NCBI GenBank assembly: GCA_029239635.1
Contig: JARBUN010000063.1
Location: forward strand, 1-33,488
Direction: 5' to 3'
DNA: 33,488 bases
Source of the DNA: Microbacterium sp.
GTDB lineage: Bacteria > Actinomycetota > Actinomycetes > Actinomycetales > Microbacteriaceae
Below are positions 17,601-26,116 of the stretch, one piece after another. Position 1 is the first letter of the stretch. Each line of letters opens with the position of its first letter. The position numbers and the translations under genes were made by a program. The notes under the pieces were generated by a model, which was not told the DNA's origin, did no database searches, and saw nothing but the letters and a program-made list of their open reading frames with translations.

Positions 17601-20600
17601 GTGTCTGTCGAACCCGTCATCGTCTACCCGCCCGAGCTGCCCGTCAGCGCCGCGCGGGACGAGATCGCGCGCGCCATCCGCGACCACCAGGTCGTGATCG
17701 TCGCGGGGGCCACCGGCTCGGGCAAGACCACGCAGCTGCCCAAGATCTGCCTCGAGCTGGGCCGCACCTCGATCGCGCACACCCAGCCGCGCCGCATCGC
17801 CGCACGCACGATCGCCGAGCGCATCGCCGAAGAGATGCAGGTTCCGCTCGGCTCGACCGTCGGCTACAAGGTGCGCTTCACCGACAAGGTGTCGGCCGAC
17901 ACGCGCGTGGCGCTGGTGACCGACGGCATCCTGCTCAACGAGATCCACCGCGACCGGCTCCTCCGCCGCTACGACACGATCATCGTCGACGAGGCGCACG
18001 AGCGCTCCCTCAACATCGACTTCCTGCTCGGTTACCTCCGCCGCATCCTGCCGAAGCGCCCCGATCTGAAGGTCATCGTCACCTCGGCGACCATCGACCC
18101 CGAGAGCTTCGCGCGGCACTTCGCCGCCGCCCCCGCCGAGCCGGGCGGCGAGCCGACCCCGGCGCCCGTGATCGAGGTCTCGGGCCGCACGTATCCGGTC
18201 GAGATCCGGTACCGGCCGACGGGTGGCGAGGGGGCCGCGGGCGAGACTCCGGAGATTCCGGATGCCGACGGCGACGACACACCGTCATCTCGCGGCCGCG
18301 CGGCATCTGCCCCGTCGGATCTCCGGAGTTCTGCTCGGCCCGCCGCCAAGCCCCGCGCCGCCGCGAAGTCCGGGCGCGATGCCGACGACGTCGACGAGGT
18401 CGGCGCCGTCGTGGCGGCCCTGCGCGAGCTCGACCGGGAGCCCGCGGGAGACGTGCTCGTCTTCTTCCCCGGAGAGGCCGAGATCCGCGATGCGGCGGAT
18501 GCCATCCGCGGGGCGTATCAGAAGGATGCCGCGCCCACGGAGGTGCTCCCCCTCTACGGACGCCTCTCCGCCGCCGAACAGCACCGCGTATTCGAGCGCT
18601 CGAGCGTCGCGGGCGTGCGCCGCCGCGTCATCCTCGCCACGAACGTCGCCGAGACGAGTCTCACCGTCCCCGGCATCCGGTACGTCGTCGACACCGGCAC
18701 CGCCCCGGTATCGCGATCCGGCTGTACTCCGAAGACGACTTCACGCGCCGCCCGGAATACACCGAGCCCGAGATCCTCCGAACCTCCCTGGCATCCGTCA
18801 TCCTCCAGATGCTGTCGCTCGGCTTCGGCGACATCCAGGCCTTCCCGTTCCTCACCCCGCCTGACTCGCGCGGGGTGAAGGCGGCGTTCGACCTGCTCGT
18901 CGAACTCGGCGCGGTGAAGCTGCCGGCCCCCGGTTCGCGCGGCGCGGACACCGCGCGCGAGCGCGACGCGCGAGGCGACGGCGACCCGTCTCGGCAGCGC
19001 GGCGGACGGGGTCCGCGCGAGGACGGCCCCCGCCTCACCGAGATCGGCCGCGAGATCGCGCGCCTGCCGATCGACCCGCGCTTCGCCCGCATGCTCATCG
19101 AGGCCCGCCGGAACGACGTGTCGAGCGAGGTGCTCGCGATCGTGTCGGGCATGTCGATCCAGGACGTGCGCGAACGCCCCGAGGAGCGGCGCGAGGAGGC
19201 CGACCGCTTCCACGCCCGGTTCACCGATCCCACCAGCGACTTCCTCTCCCTGCTCAACCTGTGGGAGTACCTGCAGGAGAAGCAGGCCGAGCTCGGCTCG
19301 AGCGCGTTCCGACGCCTGTGCCGCAGCGAGCACCTCAACTACGTGCGCGTGCGCGAGTGGGTCGACGTGCACCGGCAACTGCGGTCGCTGGGCGGCGAGC
19401 GCTCCGGCGAGGGCGGACGCGGATCCGGCGAAAGCGGACGAGGCGGCGAGCGCGGGCCGGGCGACGGCGGCTCGCGCGGCTCCGGCGAGGACGGGCGCCG
19501 CCGCGGCGGGCGTACGCGCAACCATGTCTCCCTTATGGCTGGCTCCGACCCCTCCAGGCCGCACAAATCGGCACATGCGCCGACAACATCGGGACACGGA
19601 TCGGCGCGCGGCGACCAGAACACCGCCCCCGAGGGCCACGCCGCCGGCGACGCCATCCACCGCGCGGTCCTGTCCGGACTGCTCTCGCACCTCGGCATCC
19701 TGGATCCGCGCACGATGGCGCAGACCAAGGACCGCAAGGCCCCGGGCGACGCCCGCCCCGTCAAGGGCGAGTACATCGGCGCCCGCGGGGCGCGGTTCGC
19801 GATCTTCCCCGGCTCGGGGATGAAGAAGAAGCGGCCGTCGGCCGTCATGGCCGCCGAGCTCGTCGAGACCTCGCGCCTGTTCGCCCGCACGGTCGCCGCC
19901 GTCGACCCGGCGTGGGCCGAAGAGCTCGCCCCCGACCTGGTGAAGCGCTCGCTGAGCGAGCCGCACTGGTCGAAGGATGCCGGCTCCGCCGCCGCCTACG
20001 AGAAGGTCACCCTCTTCGGGGTCGAGCTCGTCGGGCGTCGTCGCGTGCAGCTCGCGCGCTTCGACCGTCCGCTCGCGCGCGAGATGTTCGTGCGGCACGC
20101 GCTGGTGGAGGGCGAGTGGGACCCGTCGGTGCTCGACAAGCGCCTCACCGCGTTCCTCCGCCGCAACCAGGAGCAGCGCCGCCTGCTCGAGAAGATCGAG
20201 GAACGCGAGCGCCGCCGCGACATCCTCATCGGCGATGAAGCGGTCTTCGCGTTCTACAACGCCCGCATCCCCGCCGACGTCACCGACGTGCGCTCGTTCG
20301 AGGCCTGGTGGAGGGATGCCATCCACCGCACGCCGCACCTGCTCGACCTGCGCGAGTCCGACCTCACCGGCGACCGCGCGCAGGGAGACGATCGGGCCTT
20401 CCCCGCCCGCTGGCGCCAGGGCGACCAGACCCTCAACCTCGCGTACCGCTTCGAACCGGGAGCCCCCGACGACGGCGTGACGGTCGTCGTGCCGCTGCCG
20501 CTGCTCGCCCAGCTGCGCCCCGACGGCTTCGACTGGCAGGTTCCGGGCATGCGCGACGAGCTGGTCACCGCCCTGCTGCGCGCCCTGCCGAAGACCATCC

Positions 20601-21826
20601 GCCGCAACGTCGTTCCCGCCGCCGACTGGGCGGAGAAATTCTCGGCCGAGCTCGCCGAGAAAGGCCCCGAGCACGCGAACGGTCTGCCGAGGACGACGCT
20701 CGTCGACGCCCTCGCAGCCCTCGTGCAGCGCGTCGCGAACCAGCGTGTGAGCGCCGCCGACTTCGAGCTCGAGCGCGTCCCGGGTCACCTCATGCCGTCG
20801 TTCCGAGCGGTCGACGCCCGCGGGCGGGCGATCGGGAGCGACCGCGACCTCTCGGCGTTGCAGCGACGCCTGGCCGACAGAGCCCGGTCCAGCGTCGAAT
20901 CGACGATCGCCCGACCGGCGCAGAAGGCCGCGAAGGTCGCCGAGGCCTCCCCCGCCTTCGCCTCGCGAACGAAGCTGACGACGTGGGACCTCGACGAGCT
21001 CACCGAGGTCGTCGACACGCCCGTCGCCGGCGGGGTCGTGCGCGGCTATCCCGCGCTCGTCGACGAGGGCGACAGCGTGGCCCTGCGCGTCGAGGCGACC
21101 CCCGAGGATGCCGAGAAGCACACCCGCGCCGGCATCCGCCGCCTGATGCTGCTCGCCGTCCCCTCCCCCGCCACCTACGTCCTCGACCACCTCACCGCGA
21201 ACGAGAAGCTCGCGCTCGCGGCATCCCCGTACCAGAACGCGAAGGTCCTGATCGAGGATGCGCGCGTGGCCCTCGCCGACGACATCCTCGGGCGCGAGAG
21301 CCCGACCGGCGTCGTGCGCACGAAAGCCGACTTCGAGCGGGTGCGCGACGCGTTCTCCGCGGCCTCGGTGGACCGCACATTCCAGACGGTGTCGCTCGCC
21401 GCCAAGATCCTGCTCGCGCAGCGCGAGGTCGAGAGGGCGATGAAGGATGCCGCATCCATGACGCTGCTCGGAGCCCTCAACGACGTGCGGGGGCAGGTGA
21501 AGGGCCTGCTCTTCCCCGGCTTCCTCTCGCACACCGGCCTCCCGCGCCTGCAGCACTACCCCCGGTATCTCGCCGGGGCGCTCGAGCGCGTGAAGACGCT
21601 CTCCGACCATCCCGGCCGCGACCGTCAGCGCATGACCGAGTACGAGCGCGCCGCCGCAGGCTTCGTCGAGGCCGGGGGGACGATGCCGCTTCCCGCCGAT
21701 GCCCCCGCGAACCTGATGCAGACGCGCTGGTTGCTCGAGGAGTTGCGCGTGAGCCTGTTCGCGCAGCGCCTCGGTACGGCGGAACCCGTCTCGATCCAGC
21801 GCATCGCGAAGGCGCTGAAAGGCTGA
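17601..21826 (+). pseudogene. hrpA: HrpA-type DEAH-box RNA helicase, broken by deletion of motif VI
   Basis: HrpA unwinds RNA and, in E. coli, rescues stalled ribosomes. From the GTG at 17601 the first frame gives Walker A GATGSGKTTQ (36-45), TQPRRIAA, the DEAH box at 130-133, TSAT at 161-164 and motif V (ATNVAETSLTVPGIRYVVDTGTA). At about 18699-18713 it leaves frame. The homology resumes two frames over at PGIAIRLYSEDDF and runs on through the HA2/OB region and the DUF3418 C-terminal domain to the TGA at 21824-21826. Missing in between are about 35-40 residues that should hold the NRTKVQRLP segment and helicase motif VI (QRxGRxGR), needed for ATP hydrolysis. Two Ala/Gly/Arg-rich linkers (codons near 18220-18390 and 18940-19020) and an odd insert at about 19510-19605 are also present. 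As written, no functional helicase could be made; assembly error is a real alternative. Confidence 0.85.
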
Positions 21827-21830
21827 ACGT

Positions 21831-22328
21831 CTAGACGCCCAGGGCGGAGCCCCAATCGCGGAGCAGCGCCTCCAGCGTGCGACGGTCGGTCGGACTCAGC
21901 GCCGACAGCAGCCGCTCCTCGTTCGCGACGTGAGCGACGAGGGCCTCGTCGATGACCCGCCGTCCTTCCGGGGTGAGCGAAACCACCCGCCCGCGGCCGT
22001 CGTCGTCGCTCGCGCTCCGCGAGACGAGACCGGATGCCACGAGCCGATCGACGCGCTTCGTCACCGCCCCGGTGGTCACCATCGTGTGGCGGGCGAGCTC
22101 GCCCGGGGCGCACGCGTAGGGCTCCCCGCGCCGGCGGAGGGCGGCGAGGATGTCGAACTCCCCCTCGCCGAGCCCGAAGCGGCGGAAGACGGTGAGCAAC
22201 TCGGCGTCGAGGTGGTGGACGATCCGGCTCATGCGGCCGATGATCTGCATCGGCGCGGCGTCGACGTCGGGGCGCTCGGCAGCCCACTGCGCGACGAGGG
22301 CATCGACATGGTCGGTCATGGCATCCAT
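21831..22328 (-). CDS. MarR-family transcriptional regulator
   Basis: A dimeric winged-helix repressor of 165 residues. The N-terminal dimerisation helix has IGRMSRIVHHLD. The winged helix at about 55-120 includes FGLGEGEFDILAALRR, the recognition region ARHTMVTTGAVTKRVDRL and a wing with SASDDDGRGRVVSLTPEG, the classic MarR D-x-R-(G)-R-V-x-L-T-x-x-G pattern. The ATG at 22328 is preceded by GGAAGG four bases upstream and by the -10 TATAGT (22345-22350); a longer frame to 22421 would run through the operators and is rejected. It diverges from the EamA transporter and very likely represses both genes. It converges with hrpA with four bases between stops. Confidence 0.9.
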   Translation of the reverse strand: MDAMTDHVDALVAQWAAERPDVDAAPMQIIGRMSRIVHHLDAELLTVFRRFGLGEGEFDILAALRRRGEPYACAPGELARHTMVTTGAVTKRVDRLVASGLVSRSASDDDGRGRVVSLTPEGRRVIDEALVAHVANEERLLSALSPTDRRTLEALLRDWGSALGV

Positions 22329-22334
22329 GTTACC

Positions 22335-22366
22335 TTCCGTGGAAACTATACTGTCTTCCATGGAAG
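22335..22366. promoter_or_regulatory. marR-eamA bidirectional switch: two palindromic operators around overlapping -10 boxes
   Basis: TTCCGTGGAA (22335-22344) and the perfect palindrome CTTCCATGGAAG (22355-22366) are near-identical sites whose centres are 21 bp apart, two helical turns. Between them the -10 of eamA (TATACT, 22347-22352, plus strand) and that of marR (TATAGT, 22345-22350, minus strand) share four bases. The second operator includes the eamA start codon. Confidence 0.75.
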
Positions 22367-23286
22367 ATAAATGGCGCATCGTCGCCGTCACCGCGATCGC
22401 GCCGATCGCGTGGGGAGCCACCTACGTGGTGACACGGCATCTGCTGCCGGCCGACGCTCCGCTCTGGGGTGCCGCCCTCCGTGCCCTCCCCGCGGGACTC
22501 CTGCTGTGGGCGCTGGCCCGCCGGCGCCCGCGCGGCGCGTGGTGGTGGCGGGCGCCCGTCCTCGGACTGCTGAACTTCGGCGCGTTCTTCGTGCTCGTCT
22601 ACCTCGCCGCGCAGCTCCTTCCGTCGTCCATCGCCGCCTCGATCATGGCCCTGGCCCCGCTCGCCCTCGCGGGGATCGCCTGGCCGCTCCTCGCCCAGCG
22701 CCCGACCGCGCGGTGGGCGGCCGGGTCCGTTCTCGGGATCGTCGGCGTCCTGCTGGTCGTGGGCCTCGGGGCGGGTTCGGTGTCGCCGGCCGGGGTCGTG
22801 GCATCCGTCATCGCCCTTCTCGCATCGTCCCTCGGGGCGATCCTCACCACCCGGTGGCGCGACGACACTCCCCTCCTCGCCACGACCGCGTGGCAGCTCA
22901 CCGCGGGCGGGATCGTGCTCGTCGTCGCGGCCGGCATCGTCGAGGGGCCTCCGCCGCGCGTGGATGCCGCGGGCATCGCCGCCTACGCCGGGATCGCGGT
23001 GGTCGCCACCGCCCTGGCCTTCGTGTGCTGGTTCACCGGGCTTCGCCATCTTCCCGCCGGGACCGTGGGGATCATCGGTCTGCTGAACCCGGTGACCGGC
23101 GTCGTGCTCGGTGTCGTCGTCGGCGGCGAGTCCCTCGCGCTGCCGCAGACGATCGGGATCGCGCTCGTCCTGTTCTCGCTGGTCGTCGCCCGCCCCCGTG
23201 GCACGAGCAAGAGGCCCCTCCCCGTCGATCGGCGACGAGAAGGGGCCCCTCCGGAGCGCGGCGCTCAGGACGACAGCGACACCTGA
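22360..23286 (+). CDS. EamA/DMT-family transporter
   Basis: An inner-membrane exporter of the drug/metabolite superfamily with 308 residues and two EamA repeats (about 8-140 and 150-285), ten hydrophobic helices in total. WGATYVVTRHLLP near the start and GVVLGVVVGGESLALPQTIGIALVLFSLVV at the end (given here as the last two helices) are typical. The ATG at 22360 lies 7 nt after the -10 TATACT, so the message is probably leaderless; the upstream in-frame extension lies in the marR region and is rejected. Regulated with marR through the shared operators. Substrate unknown. The last 25 codons overlap a hairpin and the convergent gene at 23265. Confidence 0.9.
   Translation: MEDKWRIVAVTAIAPIAWGATYVVTRHLLPADAPLWGAALRALPAGLLLWALARRRPRGAWWWRAPVLGLLNFGAFFVLVYLAAQLLPSSIAASIMALAPLALAGIAWPLLAQRPTARWAAGSVLGIVGVLLVVGLGAGSVSPAGVVASVIALLASSLGAILTTRWRDDTPLLATTAWQLTAGGIVLVVAAGIVEGPPPRVDAAGIAAYAGIAVVATALAFVCWFTGLRHLPAGTVGIIGLLNPVTGVVLGVVVGGESLALPQTIGIALVLFSLVVARPRGTSKRPLPVDRRREGAPPERGAQDDSDT
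23213..23247. terminator. Hairpin inside the 3' end of eamA
   Basis: The arms 23213-23227 and 23233-23247 pair at 13 of 15 positions around a 5-base loop. It lies in the last codons of eamA and 18 bases beyond the stop of the convergent gene, so it is well placed as a terminator for the minus-strand operon. Confidence 0.6.
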
Positions 23287-24113
23287 CCCAGGGCCGCTTC
23301 GACATCGACCACGGCTTTCGCCGACGACGACGTGCGCAGGCTGTTGTCGAGCGAGCCCATGCCGTCCTGCTTCAGGACGCGGTACTCGTCGTCGGGCAGC
23401 GTGATGTCCGCCGATCCCGCCGTCACCGTGATCGAGGTGCGGCTGGGGGTGGCCCCGCTGAGACCTGCCGTCAGCTCGCCGCCGGCGACCTCGAACGCGG
23501 CCGTGTCGACGCCCGTGACCTCGGCCGAGGCCGCGCCTCCGGCCACGGTGACGTCGAGGGTCTCGGCGGTTCCCGTCAGGTCGACCGCGCCGCCGGCGAG
23601 GTTCACCGTCAGCCGCCGCGTGTCGGCGTCGAGATCGAGCGTGCCGCCCGTGACGTCGATGCGCGCGTCCAGCGGCGTGTCCGTCAGGCTCCGCGGGAGG
23701 GTGAGCGTCGCCCCCGGGCTCCGGCTCCAGTCGACGAACGCTCCGCGCGGCGACGACACGTGCAGCGTGTCGCCCGTGCGCTCGAACGTCCACCCGCCGC
23801 GGGCGGACGTCCCGGCATCCAGGGTCGCGTCCACCACGTCGCCGTATTCGACCGTGAGGGACCCGCCCGCGACGTCGACCGTGAGGTCGGTCAGCCCGCG
23901 AGCGGAGACGGAGCCCGCGTCGACGCCCGATCGCGTGTCGGCGAGGGTGGCCGCCGCGGTGATCGCGGTGCCGCCCACGGTGCCGACGAGAGCGATCGCT
24001 CCGACGACGATCGTGACGATCGACACCGCGAGGACGGTTCCGCGACGGGAGGTCTGAGCCGGCGGACGCGTCGGCTCGAGAGGCGTGGGCTCGAGGGGGG
24101 TCTGCGTGGTCAT
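23265..24113 (-). CDS. DUF4097-like membrane-anchored protein
   Basis: A 282-residue protein with a Pro/Thr-rich N-terminus, one membrane helix at about 27-50 and an extracytoplasmic beta-solenoid-like domain. That domain has many short alternating strands (LTVDVAGGSLTVEYGD, LTVNLAGGAVDLTG, ITVTAGSADITLPDDEYRV), as in DUF4097/adhesin-like domains found beside envelope-stress two-component systems. The ATG (24111-24113) overlaps the stop of the response regulator as ATGA, so it is the third gene of that operon. Its 3' end overlaps eamA by 22 bases, tail to tail. Its role is unknown; a sensor or effector of envelope state is inferred from context. Confidence 0.82.
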   Translation of the reverse strand: MTTQTPLEPTPLEPTRPPAQTSRRGTVLAVSIVTIVVGAIALVGTVGGTAITAAATLADTRSGVDAGSVSARGLTDLTVDVAGGSLTVEYGDVVDATLDAGTSARGGWTFERTGDTLHVSSPRGAFVDWSRSPGATLTLPRSLTDTPLDARIDVTGGTLDLDADTRRLTVNLAGGAVDLTGTAETLDVTVAGGAASAEVTGVDTAAFEVAGGELTAGLSGATPSRTSITVTAGSADITLPDDEYRVLKQDGMGSLDNSLRTSSSAKAVVDVEAALGQVSLSS

Positions 24114-24707
24114 GACGTTGCTCCGGTGTGGTCGTGGCCCAGGTGCACGAGGGCGGCGATGACGCGGCGGTTGCCGGTCTCGTCCTGCTCCGGCGATGGC
24201 CTGGTTCGACCGGCCTTCCGCGATGAGGGCGAGGACGCTCCGCTCGCGCTCGGTCAGGCTCTGCAGACGCTCGTCGCGGCGGCGACGGGCGAGCAGCTGC
24301 CCCACGACCTCGGGGTCGAGCACGGTCGCTCCCCCGCTGATCCGGGCGACCGCGTCGAGGAAGTCGCGGACGTCGGCGACCCGGTCCTTCAGCAGGTAGC
24401 CGAGCGAGCCCTGTCCGTCGGCGATCAGATCGCTGGCGTATTGCTCCTCGACGTACTGCGAGAGGACGAGGACGGCGAGCCCCGGATGCCGCGCCCTCAG
24501 CGCGATCGCGGCGCGGATGCCCTCGTCGGTCCAGGTCGGCGGAAGCCGCACGTCGAGGATGCAGAGCTCGGGCGCCGTCTCGGTGACGGCGGCCTCCAGC
24601 CCCTCGGCGTCGGGGAGCGCCGAGACGACCTCGTGGCCGTCGTCGGCGAGCAGGCGCACGAGCCCCTCGCGCAGCAGCACGGAGTCCTCGCAGATCAGGA
24701 TGCGCAC
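24110..24707 (-). pseudogene. NarL/LuxR-family response regulator, HTH broken by deletion
   Basis: The partner of the histidine kinase. The receiver domain is complete: acidic E7/D8 in MRILICEDS, phospho-acceptor D52 in CILDVRLPPTW, and the conserved lysine in GYLLKDRV. The LuxR-type output domain begins normally (LTERERSVLALIAEGRSNQAIA). At about 24188-24197 it then loses frame; the correct C-terminus EQDETGNRRVIAALVHLG resumes in another frame and ends at the TGA 24110-24112. About 20-25 residues, including the DNA-recognition helix and the V-E-K-Y segment, are missing. The GTG at 24707 overlaps the kinase stop by 13 bases. If real, the protein would be phosphorylated but could not bind DNA. 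Confidence 0.85.
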
Positions 24708-26053
24708 GGGACGCTCACCTCCACCGTCGTGGGTCCGCCCTGGGGGCTGTCGATGCGGGCGGTGCCGCCGGCCGCGGTCACGCGGTTGACGATGCCGTCC
24801 AGGCCGCCCCCGGGGACGACGCGGGCGCCGCCCAGGCCGTCGTCCTCGACGCGGGCCCACAGCGTGCCGTCGTCGCGGAGACGCACATGCACGCGGCACG
24901 CGGTCGCCCGGGAGTGCTTGGCGGCGTTGTTCAGGGCCTCGGCGATCGAGAAGTAGACCGCGGCTTCCGCCGGGCGGCTGCATCGGCGCGACAGCCGCAC
25001 GTCGAGGGTCACGGGGATGTGCGACCGGGACGCGAGCGCCGAGAGCGCGGCATCCAGTCCCCGATCGTCGAGCACCGAGGCATGGATGCCGCGGGCGAGC
25101 TGGCGCAGTTCGGTGATGGCCGACTTGGTCGAGGCGTGCGCCTCGGCCACGAGGGCCTTGGCGGTCTCGGGGTCGTCGTCGATCTTGGTCTGCGCGAGAC
25201 CCAGGGTCATGCCGATCGAGACGAGCCGCGGCTGGACGCCGTCGTGCAGGTCGCGCTCGATGCGGGTGCGCTCCACCTCGGCGGCGCGGACGGCGCCGGC
25301 GCGACGGGTGTCGGAGGTGCGGGCGCGCTCCTCGAGCTCCGCCTCGCGAGAGGGCACGAAGATGGCGCGGACGATCACGCCGTGCAGCACGGCGAGTCCG
25401 ACGATGCCGGCGAGGGAGCCGATGACGGCGATGATCCCGACGAGCGGGGCGGCGAACCCCTCGAGCGGGAAGATGCCGAGGAAGCGCGTGTCGGGCCACC
25501 CGAAGATCGGGGCGATGGCGAGAGCGAGTCCCCAGGCCGAGAGACCGGCCGCGGTGAGCACCACCAGCCCCAGGAGGGTCCCGATCGCGAACGAGGCCAC
25601 GGCACGCCACTGGCCCGGGTCGATCGCCTGGAGCCAGATCGTGTGCAGGACCCCGACGAAGCCGGTGCGGGTGCTGCGGCGCGGACGCAGCAGTGGGAGT
25701 CCGAAGCCGTAGAGACCGTCGACGCGGGCACGTTCGAACCACGCCACCGCGAAGAGGGCGTAGACGAGGACCACCAGGACGACGACGCCGACCAGCATCG
25801 CGACGAGCAGGCCGAGACCGCCGCCGAGCATGCCGAAGAGCGCGCTGAACACGACCGGGCCGACGAGGCCGAGGGCGGCCAGCTGCGCCGCCGCCCCGGC
25901 GATGCGGCCGGGGGTGGCGACCCGCACGCGAGAGGGCGCGGCGGCGACGGGTTCGGAGGGAGGCAGGGGAAGAGTGGCCGCCGCCTCGGTCGCGGAGTCG
26001 TCGCGGCCGGGCGGGTTCGGCGGAGGAGGCGGGAGAACGGATGCCGTGGTCAT
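24695..26053 (-). CDS. Membrane histidine kinase, NarL-type (HisKA_3)
   Basis: A 452-residue sensor kinase. It has a Pro-rich cytosolic N-terminus (1-45), four to six membrane helices in two groups (about 50-105 and 150-235) with no large external domain, then HisKA_3 with the phospho-histidine H270 in ERTRIERDLHDGVQPRL. The HATPase_c domain has an N-box AEALNNAAKHS and G-boxes VEDDGLGG and GGGLDGIVNRV. Such intramembrane sensors, paired with LuxR-type regulators and DUF4097-like proteins, commonly respond to envelope stress. The ATG at 26053 is chosen because TACCGT stands seven bases before it (leaderless). First gene of the three-gene operon. Confidence 0.9.
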   Translation of the reverse strand: MTTASVLPPPPPNPPGRDDSATEAAATLPLPPSEPVAAAPSRVRVATPGRIAGAAAQLAALGLVGPVVFSALFGMLGGGLGLLVAMLVGVVVLVVLVYALFAVAWFERARVDGLYGFGLPLLRPRRSTRTGFVGVLHTIWLQAIDPGQWRAVASFAIGTLLGLVVLTAAGLSAWGLALAIAPIFGWPDTRFLGIFPLEGFAAPLVGIIAVIGSLAGIVGLAVLHGVIVRAIFVPSREAELEERARTSDTRRAGAVRAAEVERTRIERDLHDGVQPRLVSIGMTLGLAQTKIDDDPETAKALVAEAHASTKSAITELRQLARGIHASVLDDRGLDAALSALASRSHIPVTLDVRLSRRCSRPAEAAVYFSIAEALNNAAKHSRATACRVHVRLRDDGTLWARVEDDGLGGARVVPGGGLDGIVNRVTAAGGTARIDSPQGGPTTVEVSVPCAS

Positions 26054-26060
26054 GTGTTCC

Positions 26061-26066
26061 ACGGTA
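26061..26066 (-). promoter_or_regulatory. -10 element of a leaderless promoter for the kinase operon
   Basis: The minus strand reads TACCGT, then 7 nt, then ATG. It gives the kinase operon its own start, separate from the upstream sugar-transport genes. Confidence 0.5.
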
Positions 26067-26116
26067 GGGGCGGGCTCGCTCGGGCACCGCCCGGGCAGCC
26101 CCCGCCCGCGTTCGGG

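Noticed and set aside
18554..21610. 1018-residue open frame on the minus strand opposite hrpA
   Set aside because: Shadow frame created by codon bias; no domain, no RBS, and hrpA homology occupies the plus strand.
21828..21837. CGTCTAGACG palindrome between hrpA and marR
   Set aside because: Ten bases with no loop and including the marR stop codon; too short to call a terminator or operator.
22319..22421. Longer N-terminus for the MarR protein (start at 22421)
   Set aside because: It would run through both operators and the eamA start, and lacks RBS support; the ATG at 22328 has GGAAGG and a -10 upstream.
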